Below, piece after piece: positions 49,463 to 60,099 of a stretch of DNA of 64,000 nt (positions within the stretch are counted from its first letter, which is position 1; each line of letters begins with the position of its first letter). Origin of the DNA: Ashinkailepas kermadecensis (taxonomy: Eukaryota; Arthropoda; Thecostraca; Neolepadidae); NCBI GenBank assembly GCA_034440615.1, contig JAOTOM010004278.1, positions 82,501 through 146,500 of the forward strand, written 5' to 3'. Under the pieces are notes generated by a model. That model had not been told where the DNA came from and searched no databases. It worked only from the letters and a program-made list of their open reading frames with translations. A program made the translations under genes and the position numbers.

Positions 49463-50688
49463 CATCGACAAAGTGTCATCCTGGTCGCCATTGCTTGTAT
49501 GCCTGTATGCATGCCATTTGGATAGGGTATGTCATGAATATCTCTCGTCACCTCCTGGATCCGGCATGTGGAGTCTTCTGGCTCCACCACTGCTCGTGAT
49601 GCATTGGTACCGTTTGTACAGAATTCACCCCGCTGTTCCAACTTGCCGATGGCAACGTACATGATAACGCTTTGAGAAAACCGGTCACATGTTGCCGACT
49701 TTTGCCTCCCCTCGATCCGTCCGACATGATTAGGCATACAATGATCATTTGCGTACGCAAACAGGGCAGCACGAGCAACTTAATTCCAAATTATAGTCAC
49801 CTCAACACCAAAACTATGGAAATATTTAGATGTATATGCTGTTTCGAAGTTTTCACTTAAATCTGTAGGAGTCTCCCAATATTCACTCCTGGAGCCGCCC
49901 CTGATATAATTAGGACATTAAATTTCGCACGAGGTAGAAAAAGCAAGTTAGGAAAAGCCAGAGCTTCACGCTTCCATAACAAAGCGTTAAGAAACAACAG
50001 GCGAAAAACACCGCGGATGGGAGGGGAGCGGAATCCGCTCACCCTCCTCCGGAATAGGGTTCATGTCTGTTGAAAGGCTCCATTTCCGCAAAAATCTGGA
50101 ATTATAAAACCAAATTATGCACTGTGACTAAATTGTAAGGAATACGCATCCAGACGATTCCCCAAAATATTTTTTGGTACATTGCAATTACCACAACCTA
50201 CGTATCATACGCGTAGGCTACCGATCAGGTTCAGTACAGTAAAAAAAAACCTCGCTGATGAAACTATGCCCGAAACTCTTATTTTGAAATGTGAAAAGGT
50301 AACAATGGACACCGATTTCCAATGCATGATCTAAAATGATCTTGCAGCGAGCATGAACGCTGAGAGTAACTTCAGGTCAACTACTGTTAATGGTCCCGTG
50401 ACTTTGGAGAGGTCCTTGATTTACACCACCATGCCGTTCGGGTTGTCGCGTACCTTAAAACATCACAAATCATCGATTTATGATCATCGTTAATTATTTG
50501 GGCTTTAGGGCGCGTCGACCATGTCGATCATTATTTGTGATCATCGTGTGATGCGAAACCACGATTATTCGAGATTTTGGCAGAAACGACCTGAGGTGTT
50601 CCCCATTATGATGACACAGTGCAGTTTGCTGAAATGGTTGATCGACTTGTCTGGCATTAGGGTGATCTGTAATGACCTAAACTATCAC
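49463..50688. repeat. Duplicated block, copy 2
   Basis: Paralogue of 38210-39585 without the SINE. Contains the same minus frame ([20 protein letters not shown]) and the same truncated T element (50491-50532). Confidence 0.85.
50491..50532 (-). mobile_element. T element, 5'-truncated, in duplicated copy
   Basis: Flanked by ATTTATGATCATCGT (50476-50490) and ATTTGTGATCATCGT (50533-50547). Same truncation as at 39393, so a single insertion before the duplication. Confidence 0.8.
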
Positions 50689-50689
50689 A

Positions 50690-52050
50690 CATCGCTAAAC
50701 GTTGGAAATGCCACGGTTCTGTCCCTATTTTCACAACAACGGTAACCAGCGTCGCATTTACTACTCAGTGGCGGATAGGTGTGACCAGGTCCTATGACAT
50801 TGGATCGGAATTCAGTGGTAATGATGCTGCACGCACGACAGAATGAGGGACTATTTTCCTTCTTTTCCTTTTGGAGAGAACCCGACAAAAATAAACCACA
50901 GCTGAGAAGAGAAGTAGACATCGAGCTGTACAAAAGGACAAACTAGCCCCGATAAGGACCAAAGCAATCTAGCCCCAATAAATAGCAAAGCTGACTTTTG
51001 AGAAACACAATTATAAATCGGTGCATATTCGTTACCCATCTGAGAAAATGTCGTAACTGCTCAATGTCAATGGCGGTATCTATAACCACTTAAATTTTCA
51101 GAGATCCTTCGAACGTTTCTGATCTTAGCAACATGGAACCATTTTTATGGTAGCTGCAAAAAATGGCATCCAGGTATCTAAAAATAGCACAAATCAAATA
51201 CATTTTCGGGGAGTTCCTCATCTTTCAAAAGAATACAAATTGTTTCCTCCCGAATATACACGAGTGACACAAGGAAAATTGTCAGAGCGATTCAATTGAT
51301 TATTCGACTTCGATGCAATTTGACACATTAATTACAATGCACATTTATTAGCTTCCAATGCATCTGGTGAATGTATCTTAACATTGAGAATATAACATTA
51401 GTATTTTTATAAGTCAGCAGGAGGTAAATATTTATCTGTGAAAAGAACTACACGGGCTTTTATTCCCACCAGGTCCACATAATGAATCATGATCACAAAG
51501 CTCTTATTGACCAGGGTGTCAGAGTGAAAAAAGATCCTGAAAAGATAGTGCGGAAGGGGAGGATTCTGAGTAAAACTGGAGGAAACTGATGACATCCCCT
51601 CTTTGATAACGTGCAATTGTAAGTATTTTGGAAGGCGTAACCGATGTAGCAACAGATAAATTATGCTCAGTGTATTTTCGATGATTCATTCATTTGTGCA
51701 CCATTCTTTTGTTTTTTTATATTTTCGTATTCCAGCACATAAAGATGGCAGTGGGGGATTATTTATCAAAACGTGGGATGAGAGTGGATAATTTGTATTG
51801 GTCCGGTGTCATCCTCCAGCCGAATTGTCAAATTTTGTAACACCAATGACTAGCCTACACCTAAAATTCACTTACCCATGGGCTGTGCCCGTTTATCAAC
51901 CATGCGGGGACATCGACATACATGTGCATTTAACTCACAGAAGGAACAGTATATTAATATACACTTCTAATTGCGGTGCACGATAGAACTGTTCACATAC
52001 CGCTAAAACGTATATGATTTCAAATCGCTTCTTGACAAAAAAGAACATCA
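50690..52050. other. Unassigned
   Basis: No convincing exon; the minus frame 51407-51652 lacks a domain. Confidence 0.3.
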
Positions 52051-52051
52051 C

Positions 52052-52238
52052 CTGCTTGGTGCTGAGTGGCATGGTGAAATCAATATATCCTTTCTGGACA
52101 GGAAGAATGCTTGGTAAAATATGAAGCATATATCCAGCTGCCCAAAACACAAGAAACGCCCAAGATGTCAAGGGCATGACTAAAGCATAGCTCAAGGAGA
52201 AAACACCGTTTCGTGGATATGAATAGATGGTTTTCAAG
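52052..52238 (-). CDS. Candidate exon of a multi-pass membrane protein
   Basis: On the minus strand an acceptor (gttctgtcag) precedes C-TTG at 52238, and the donor AAGCAG|GTGATG lies at 52052/52051. The 187-nt segment is open: one nucleotide plus 62 codons, ending phase 0. It encodes SYPRNGVFSLSYALV, a strongly hydrophobic stretch containing TSWAFLVFWAAGYMLHILPS, and ends DFTMPLSTKQ. Codon use is balanced. It looks like one or two transmembrane helices with a polar loop. Its entry phase does not match the P/Q-rich exons on either side, so it would belong to another, interleaved gene or be spurious. Family not recognised. Confidence 0.4.
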
Positions 52239-52379
52239 CTGACAGAACTTCAGTGGATTACTCAATTTGGGGATGCTAAAAAAGGTGTGCCACAAATGCA
52301 GGCAAAAGTTGAACTTCACAGAAAACTAATCAAGCAACCAGAATGATGTTTCAAATAATGACGTGCATGCTGGCACATG

Positions 52380-52538
52380 GTTGGTTATTGGTTTTACGAC
52401 ACGTCGACCGTTGAGTCATGTAGCGTCGCCAATCTCTCACGCCGATTGGTCGCGGGCGAAGAGTAGCGACAGGTGAGACTCGAACCCACAACATTTCGAT
52501 CGTGAGACGAGCATCTTACCCCTAGACCACTCGTCCCC
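52380..52538 (-). mobile_element. Family A SINE
   Basis: Flanked by a perfect 15-bp GCATGCTGGCACATG (52365-52379 and 52539-52553). Complete head and tail. Confidence 0.95.
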
Positions 52539-53004
52539 GCATGCTGGCACATGCCGGTGTAAAATAACGGAGAGGTGCAGTGGTTCAGGCGAATGGTGGA
52601 TCTATTGTGCGTGAATTCAAGTACATGTCAATGCATCTTAGCCACAGTGCACGAATTCAAGCACAAGCTTGTCAAAACACTGGCTTGCGAACTATCTGGC
52701 TTCGGTTAAAAAAATACAATGCACATACATGAAAATATTCAGTTTCAATATCATTGTAGATTCATGTGGGACCAAATTCCACGTGCTCCCTATTCCATCA
52801 TAAAGTTACAACATAACACAATTGGGAACTTCGAAAATCGGCATAGTTTATGTTTGTGGTCTACAACCGACCTGGAATCATACCACGAAAACCATGCCGA
52901 TGATAACAATATCAACTGTTAAGGTAAACACTTTGACTCCAAGCGCCCGATAATGACGCTGTCCACATTACATATAAATGTTTGCTGATAAACCAATTAC
53001 AGAG

Positions 53005-53056
53005 GTGGTGCTTGGGGTTCAGGGACGCGTCGACTGCCAGGGTCATTTTGCGCCCA
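53005..53056 (-). mobile_element. T element, decayed
   Basis: GGGACGCGTCGACTGCCAGG, then GGTCATTTTGCGCCCAT. No clear flanking duplication. Confidence 0.7.
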
Positions 53057-53738
53057 TCCTTGCCGAAGTTCACGTGGAATTATGTAACATCGTGACATGC
53101 GTCCGCTGATTTAGACTACAGTCGTTGAGCTCACGATCATACAATAGGTTGACCCATGATAAAATTATCTCCCAATACAAAAGAAGTGAGCATATGCTAA
53201 TGCCAGCCCAATCAATGCTTTCTTCAGTATTTCTGATGCCACAAACTAGAAGCTCCGACTGGTCTATTGTCTATAATAATCAAAGACGTCCATGATTAAC
53301 TACAACTATAACATCTTCGTTCAGGTTGCAAGGGCATCGCCCATTTGCGTTGCATGTGACAAAAAAGCATACACGACATGATGCCAGACAGTTGCGTTGT
53401 CGGTACTGGAATCTATTCTTACAAACTACTGCTTTAGGTCGATACAGAATGGCAGTAGCATGAGACAGGGCTGGAACACACACCAGTTCCACCTAGATTT
53501 CCGCATCCAGAATATAGCACTGCATGGAAAATTATCTTCGACTTTTCAGCTGAAAGATTAAATGATGCTGACAAAAATGCGTGAAACCACGCATACATGA
53601 GATGACATACCTTTTCATGTATACTTTGGTACCAATCGCCGAAAAATCATATCCCATAGCAGGTGCTTACCGTTGTTTTTTTTCTTGCTGTCGAATTCCC
53701 GACCAATACCATTTTACACAACCTCAGCAATACTTGTT

Positions 53739-53801
53739 TGGTTAGTTTGTTGGTTATTTGGGTTTAGGGGCGCATCGACTGCATTGGTCATACAGCGCCC
53801 A
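53739..53801 (-). mobile_element. T element, full length
   Basis: GGTTAGTTTGTTGGTTATTT, arms GGGGCGC and GCGCCC. Flanks AATACTTGTT (53729-53738) and AACTACTTGTT (53802-53812). Confidence 0.85.
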
Positions 53802-53814
53802 AACTACTTGTTAG

Positions 53815-54330
53815 GTGAGATAATATATCAAGGATCATGCAAAAATATATCAATATATAACCATCAGCTTGATGGCAACATGATTGGGGAAGTGGATCCT
53901 GAAATCCACATTATATTACAGCTATATTACAGATATTACAGTTTAAAAGGTGCAAAAATCAAGTACAAACATACCGAAAAAAAACCCAGTGTAGTGTGTT
54001 GCCAAGGCGTCAATTAACTTGACACGCTGTCGGGCGGGAACGATGTCGCAAGCTCAGACAAAATGGTCTCTCTACTATTTTCGGTAGACACATGCAAACA
54101 GGACACTGAAAAACATTGCGTTGGTAGTGCTTAATACGAAATCATCCTCAACGTTCTGCCGGGAAACTGCTAAATATACATTAAATGAGCTATGCATGCA
54201 TTGTTTGAATAATTTAAATATCGCTATCTCGCTTCAATTCGTATGCGTTCACCTTTAGGCCAATCAACAGTGCATCCTTAATAAACAGGCGGCTTCCTAT
54301 AAGACACCCAGTAGGGTATGGCCGGCGGTT
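53815..54330. other. Intronic, nothing recognised
   Basis: No feature seen left of the exon at 54336. Confidence 0.3.
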
Positions 54331-54335
54331 CTCAC

Positions 54336-54500
54336 CGGCGCCGGCGGGTACGAGTGTGGCGGCCGTAGACCGCCGCCGGCCGGCAGCTGCAGCTGCTGAG
54401 GCTGCGAGTACGCCAGCTGGCCCGACATGCCATAGCCGGCCTGGTACTGCTGCATGCGCGGACCGTAGCCGGCCGAGGTGTACTGCACCGGGGAGCTGAC
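54336..54500 (-). CDS. Exon of a Gln/Tyr/Pro-rich protein (minus-strand gene)
   Basis: The minus-strand acceptor cgtgtgtgtgcag precedes GTC at 54500, and the donor CCG|GTGAGA has GT at 54335-54334. It is 165 nt, 55 codons, phase 0 at both ends. The peptide includes VQYTSAGYGPRMQQYQAGYG, then YSQPQQLQLPAGGGLRPP and SYPPAP. Tyr/Gly/Gln repeats of this kind are typical of intrinsically disordered, condensate-prone regulators. This is the most upstream of the four compatible exons; no start codon exon was identified to its right. The GC-rich coding sequence stands out from AT-rich flanks. Confidence 0.65.
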
Positions 54501-56580
54501 CTGCACACACACGGACCGCGTCCGGTCAGAGGTGGCTGACAACCACATACACACACGAACGGCGTCTCGTCAGAGGTGATGGCTGAGGCCAACCACACAC
54601 ACGGAAGGCATCTCGCTTCACAACCCACAACACATCCCAATTGAGGCTTTGACTATCTAAACATCAAAACTAATATTCTTTAGCCACCAGGAGATAATAT
54701 TAATTTAACTGCATTTTCAGCTGTATTACTTCAATTCAAATTAAATTCAAATCAGTAAAGATAGTATTGTGTTTTGCAATGCAATTCACTACAGAAACTG
54801 TGTGGGACTTTACCTGATATGAACAGCTAGGTATTCTTGCTCAAGGTAATAATGAATATGGAAGCATTATTTGGCTGTCTTTCTGTGTGCAAAATACCCT
54901 CACTGTAGACTACTAAATGAGGTGTGTGAGATACTGGTCAGTAACTAGTTCTAGTAATGACCTTTTATTATTTTTTGTATTTTTATTTGATTCTCTTGGA
55001 CATCACTGAAACTTGTGATATTTTGCTGAAACATTTCACCAATGACTCCATCAATAGGCCACAATACTCACCCAGGGTTGGATTGGTTTTTGAAGCCAGA
55101 GTATGGACAGGAATTGTGGTTGATCACTAGGTGATTAACATCTTTCGTATCAAAATTAAAATGCAATAATAACAACATTGGGAGGATAACTCATGTTTAT
55201 ATTCCAGGCATGATAGCTCACGTTTCTACTTCCAAGCAAGTTGATGTTTTCTTATCAAAGAGCAAGAAGCTTGCATTCATTACTAAACAGCACCATTTAG
55301 TATCTTAGCAAGAAGCCTGGAGGGTAATATCCTGGAGAGGATAATGTTCTAAATCATAAACAAACCTGGACTTGGCTATTTTTTCTGACCTTGCCCCTGC
55401 CCTAACCATCAATAGCAATGGGCAAGAAGTTCAGAATATGTTGCTTTCTAACTCAAGAGATTTTCTTTGATCAGTGTTGAGACCCACTGAAAGCCTAGTC
55501 CAACTTCAGATCTAAATAATTGTCTCCACAACAAGGCATGGGCCACAAATCACTTGCAAAGACCATAATTTGGGTGGATATCGACTAGATATGTCAGTAA
55601 TATTGCAGTTTAAGGTCCTAACTAGAAATGGTTTGTACATATTTCACCTCTGTAAGCAAACAAATATATCAGGCTCAATTAGGTTAGGTTAGTTTTTTGT
55701 TATTTAAATTTTTTACCGGAAAATTTGGTTTATTTCAACTGGCATTTCCTTAAAAATGAACCTGGGCTATGCTATATTTTCTTTTTGTCAGGGGATTGGA
55801 CAAATTTGTGCTTCACACTATTCTTATTAATGCTTGCAATTTTTTTCTATTGCAATATTTATGAATGTGATTAGCATATTGTGCCCACTCATTTCCTTTG
55901 CAAATGCATACTTCTCAGTTGGCAGGCAGAATAACACAAACAGGGGGTTGGAGCTGGGTAACATAGCATGCAAATCATGCTAAAATGAAATATGTAACAT
56001 AACCTAACCTAGCCTACCATGGAAGAAAAATCATTTAGAGAAAAAGAAAAATCTAACATAATTTAATTTGCTGTTTGGTTATATGGGCTTACTGGGAAAA
56101 TTGTAATATGAAGAACCTAACCAAACCTCTTTTGGATTAAAAATGTGTTTTTTTTAAATCAGAGATGTAAAATTTTCCAAATAAAAAGATAAATATATAG
56201 AAAAAGATAGGCTAATTTTTGGTCCAAAATGTTCTCCTGGTGCTTTTTAATGTGATTTGACAGAATTTGCCGTTTAATTCTTTCCAAGATATAAGCAATT
56301 CAAGCTGAAGCACTTATATCTCAAGTAAGTTGTCATTTTACCACCAAATGAACATCAAATTCATACAATTAACATTAAAACAAAAACAGGAAATATACTT
56401 TGGACAATGCAGATACATGTGATTCCTTCTCTCATGGTAAAATAGTGGTCAATAATTGTGATATAGTGGAGTCTCTAGGCAAAAATTATCATAAAGCTCA
56501 AAGTGTTAAGGCTTAATAAGGGTCACAGGGCCCCATCTGGGTTAAGCCTATCTAGAAAAGAGACTGGAAAAGTACATGCT
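54501..56580. other. Unassigned AT-rich stretch
   Basis: TTAGGTTAGGTTAG near 55682 and ATAACCTAACCTAG near 56000 are short telomere-like repeats. No upstream exon of the P/Q-rich gene was found. Confidence 0.35.
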
Positions 56581-56595
56581 CACACCCCAATCAAT

Positions 56596-56650
56596 GGGCG
56601 CTGCACGACAGATAGAGTCGATACACCCCTAAACTGCAATAACCAACCAA
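56596..56650 (+). mobile_element. T element, plus orientation
   Basis: Flanked by CACCCCAATCAAT (56583-56595 and 56651-56663). 55 bp starting GGGCGCTGCACGAC and ending AATAACCAACCAA. Confidence 0.9.
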
Positions 56651-56707
56651 CACCCCAATCAATCCATTATCAAGTTCCAAGGGTAATATATCCTATATAA
56701 ATTATTT

Positions 56708-56708
<1 letters not shown>

Positions 56709-56760
<52 letters not shown>
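56709..56760. repeat. (TA)n microsatellite
   Basis: About 26 pure TA units. Confidence 0.95.
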
Positions 56761-56763
<3 letters not shown>

Positions 56764-56999
56764 AGCCTATCTAGCGCCATTCACCTGCTATTGCATAAGA
56801 CAATCCTCAACAATTCCAAACTCCTCCAATCATGCTCCATTGTGCTACCATAGCCAATCTCATCAGTATCACATCCCAAAGGAAGGTGCTGAATCCACTG
56901 CTAGGTACACCCTATATAGTATAATATAATACTGTAGTATAATATTCCCTATATAGCTAGTATAATACTCCATTTATTAGCTTGATCAAAAACATAAGG

Positions 57000-57148
57000 G
57001 TCAAAGTTTCAACAGTAACACCAGGACCAGCATCCCACACACTCATCAATCTTTCTTCCTTACCTATCCAGCCCCATTCACTTGATCTTATGTAACAAAT
57101 GTGATCTGAGGGCCCTACCAATAATTTTCAGACTCCATCCATGCCTAC
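57000..57148 (-). pseudogene. LINE 3' non-coding fragment, first part
   Basis: Reverse complement of the 3' region of the LINE at 59470-60840 (e.g. CCATCCATGCCTAC versus its GTAGGCATGGATGG-like stretch near 60722). It continues at 59340-59450 after the inserted TTAA element. Confidence 0.75.
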
Positions 57149-57553
57149 TTAACACGCGCCCTGGAGGGCCTCTGCAAATTACGCGCATTGGAGGGGGGGT
57201 GGGGCGGATTCCGCCCCGCCCCCCCTGAGATCTCGGCTCCTAGTGAAGCTAGAGGAACGAAATTCGCAGGGTGGATGGGTACGGTAGCAGGCGCGCACCC
57301 AGGATTTTTCCATGGGGGGGGGGCCCGGACCGAAAAGGGCACTTGGCCGGCTCCAAAAGGGCAATTGACCGGCTACAAAAGGGCACTTTGCGGCCCGGGG
57401 CGCACTGGAAGGTTTGCTGACCGGGGGGGGGGGCGTGAATTTTCCATGGGACACGTTATATGTTATAGCACCGAACCCTTGTATTTACAATAATATTTCC
57501 AAAAACATGCAGCCTGCATGCATTATGTCGTGAGATGAAGGTTGCCCGCTTAC

Positions 57554-57624
57554 CTTTGATGTAAAAGTACGCAGGATGTGGATTTCTGGAAAGGATGATA
57601 ACAGCTGACACGAAGGCGATGGTC
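57554..57624 (-). CDS. Candidate 71-nt exon inside a hAT-like element
   Basis: The minus strand carries an acceptor (tgtcacctgccttcag) before GACC at 57624 and a donor AAAG|GTAAGC ending the segment at 57554. One frame reads TIAFVSAVIILSRNPHPAYF YIK, hydrophobic then polar, like the end of a membrane helix. In this frame the exit phase does not match the entry phase of the candidate exon at 52052-52238; another frame would match but looks less protein-like. It lies within the 57288-58520 transposon-like insertion, so it could be a captured host exon, part of the element, or chance. Confidence 0.3.
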
Positions 57625-57946
57625 CTGAAGGCAGGTGACATGTACACAAACATGTAACACAATAAAAATAGCGACGAAAGCTTCTTGCATACCCCAGATG
57701 CAGCAAGAGTAAGTGTCAAACAATCAACGCGATGGATGCGACTATGCGAGCATGCAAATAAATTTTAGCAAGGAATGGTCAATGATTTCAAAATTTTAAC
57801 ATGGTGATGTAGCCACGAAAGGAGAGGTTTTAAAATTGCTAGAAAAATGAGCTAGAATCCCCTTTGGGAACGGGAAAACAAAAGCAATTAGAGATCACCA
57901 TAGCTGCATAGGCACGACGCAGTTTGCTCACCTAAACACGGCGAGC

Positions 57947-58020
57947 AGCCTGGTGGCCGAGTAGTTAGGGCGCTTGTTTTCGGTTCTGACGGTAACCACC
58001 GGCGTCGGCATGCGCTTGAA
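57947..58020 (+). repeat. tRNA-like segment
   Basis: GGTGGCCGAGTAGTTAGGGCG resembles box A of Ser/Leu tRNAs, and CGCTTGAATCGGCAC is a weak box B. It lies just before the GGGCA array. Probably a SINE head remnant, not a working tRNA. Confidence 0.4.
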
Positions 58021-58260
58021 TCGGCACAGGGCAGGACACAGGACAGGGCACAGGGCACAGGGCAGGGCACAGGGCAGGGCAGGGCAGGGCAGGGCAGGGC
58101 AGGGCAGGGCAGGGCAGGGCACAGGGCAGGGCACAGGGCAGGGCACAGGGCAATGCACAGGGCAGGGCATAGGGCAGGACACAGGGCAGGGCAGAGTTCA
58201 CGGTACAGCACAAGGCACAGGGCAGGGTACAGGGCAGGGCAGGGCACAGGGCACTTTTAG
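58020..58260. repeat. GGGCA / ACAGGGCAGGGC minisatellite
   Basis: Near-pure CAGGG units of 5 bp with interspersed CACAGGG variants. Pro/Cys/Ala-rich minus frames are artefacts. Confidence 0.95.
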
Positions 58261-59339
58261 ATCAAAAGGGCACCTAATTGGGACAGGCATAGGACAGGAA
58301 AGGACACAGGGGAATGCCATTTTTAGGCCAAAAGGGCAGTTTTGGGCCCAAAGGGCACCTTTGGCACAGGCGGGGCACATAAGGCAGGTGATTTTTGGGC
58401 TAAATTTGGGACATTCCGGCCAAGAGGGCACTTTTCGGTCAAAAGGGCACTTTTGGCCAAAAGGGCACTTTGGTCTCATGGGGGGGGCACGGGCCCCCCC
58501 CCCCCTCCGGTGCGCCTATGTACGGTAGTGAACTCTATTGTGTGCAAATTCCATGACCTTAGGTCAATATCTTCAAGGTCAAATGAGGCCAAATTAGCAA
58601 AATTTTCTGGTATTGCGTGGCTTCGCTTGTCATCGTTATGGATCGCTGTGATTGTATTTAAATGCTCCAAATGCTAGATGTTTTGGACATTACTAATGAT
58701 GCAATGCAGATGCTGGACCCAACATTTAACCTCAGGTCACCTATATAGCACCACTTTATCAGGTCAGTTACCTGTTCCAGTTACCGAAACCGGGCCGCGC
58801 GCCCGACTGCTCCGTCGGGCAGTTCGGAGCAATCGGCTTCGTGTAGAAAGGAGTGAAGTACATGAATAAAGTATGGAAACGCAATGACAAACAGTGCAAA
58901 TGACAAACAGTAGTGCATTTATGACAACATTCCAGTTGATCAATTTTGGTTCCATTAACCTGTCATAAACTTGACCTGACTTGACCTCGGTGACCTAACA
59001 TGATCTTGAAACTATATAGCATATCAATATACATCAAACAAGTCGCTAGTGTTGCCAAGAACACTTCCCTTTTGCGAATATACGGGATTTATATATATTG
59101 CCGGGATGCGGCATCAGCGCCGATTTTTGTGGTCTAGCGCTAGAAATTCTGTTGACTTTACCGGCCCCTAACTTGAAAAATTTTCGTCCGATTTCCATTT
59201 TTCTTGCTTTAAACGACGCGCCGGTCATTTCTAAGCAGGTACACAGAAAATCGCGTATATCGACCGGTAAAATCTGCAGTTATTTACGAAAAACCGGAGG
59301 GGTGGGCGGATTTCGCCCCCCCTCCAGTGCGCGTGTTAA

Positions 59340-59450
59340 AGGGGCCCATAAAGTGTATGCTCACTTAGCATAGATATCACCCCATCCACCACCCCTTAGA
59401 ACTCAAAAACAAGATTTTGCAACCTAAAATAGTTGTCTAATGTCTAATTA
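59340..59450 (-). pseudogene. LINE 3' non-coding fragment, second part
   Basis: Continues 57000-57148; reverse complement of about 60633-60720 (GCAAAATCTTGTTTTTGAG, GTGGATGGGGTGATATCTAT). Confidence 0.75.
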
Positions 59451-60051
59451 ACCTAAAATGTAGTTGTTGAGTTCATGGACTATGTAACTAAAGAAATAGA
59501 CAATCAAAGCAGGATGGATGTTGTGTACTTTGGCTTTAGCAAAGCTTTTGATAAAGTTACACATGTGCATCTAATTTAGCAGATAGAGCAGCATGGGATT
59601 GATGGACAAGTTCTAGTTGGGATTGAAGCATCATTAAGGGGACAGAAACAAAGGGTAATGTTAAATGGATGCGAATCTGAATGGAAGTATTTTCTGCGTG
59701 GAACACAGGACTGTGTTCTAGGGCCACTTGTCTTTATCATCTTTGTGAATAACATTGAGGAATGGCTGAAGAATAGGGTGACCAAATTTGCTGATGACAT
59801 CAAGTTGGCAGGAGTGGCTAACAGTAGTGATCAATCTAGTAATATTCAACTAGACTTGGAGGACCTAAATACGTGGGTGTCAAACAATCGACGTTTTTCA
59901 ACTATGAAAAATGTAAGGTTGGTATGCATCTGTGGTATGGAAGTGAGACTTTCAGATATACAACGGGAGGTAGCAAACTGGATGTTATTGAAGAGGAAAG
60001 AGGCTTAGGGGTGTTAGTTTCAAGTGACCATAAAGCAGAAAACAAGGTATT

Positions 60052-60099
60052 GGTTGGTTATTTGGGCTTACGGGCGCATCGACTGCGTTGGTCATACAG
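60052..60099 (-). mobile_element. T element, 5'-truncated, inside the LINE
   Basis: Flanked by AGAAAACAAGGTATT (60037-60051 and 60100-60114). It has the GGTTGGTTATTTGGGC tail and CGGGCGCATCGACTGCG but stops before the GCGCCC arm. The duplicated flank is LINE coding sequence, so the T element is younger than the LINE copy. Confidence 0.9.

Larger units (their letters stand above)
57288..58520. mobile_element. hAT-like non-autonomous element nested in copy 3
   Basis: Flanked by the 8-bp TACGGTAG (57280-57287 and 58521-58528). Ends CAGGCGCGCACCCAGGATTT and GGTGCGCCTATG are imperfect inverted repeats of the hAT type. Sub-terminal AAAAGGGCACTT repeats occur at both ends. It holds a GGGCA minisatellite, a tRNA-like segment and an exon-like segment. 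No transposase. Confidence 0.8.
57149..59339 (+). mobile_element. TTAA-flanked inverted-repeat element, copy 3, with nested insertion
   Basis: TTAA at 57149-57152 and 59336-59339; ends CACGCGCCCTGGAGG and CCTCCAGTGCGCGTG as in copy 1. Removing one TTAA plus the element restores CATGCCTACTTAAAGGGG, which matches the uninterrupted LINE 3' region near 29656 (CATGCCTGCTTAAAGGGG). A hAT-like element occupies 57288-58520. Confidence 0.9.

Noticed and set aside
49167..49907. A complete hAT element between CAATGGCGTAGCC and CGCCCCTG
   Set aside because: The flanking 8 bp differ (left GGGAAGC versus right ATATAATT) and the duplicated block continues past the right end, so the two ends were not paired.
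55680..55700. Telomere
   Set aside because: Only two to three TTAGG units; an interstitial motif, not a telomeric array.
58020..58260. Cys/Pro/Ala repeat protein on the minus strand
   Set aside because: Translation of a 5-bp GGGCA minisatellite.
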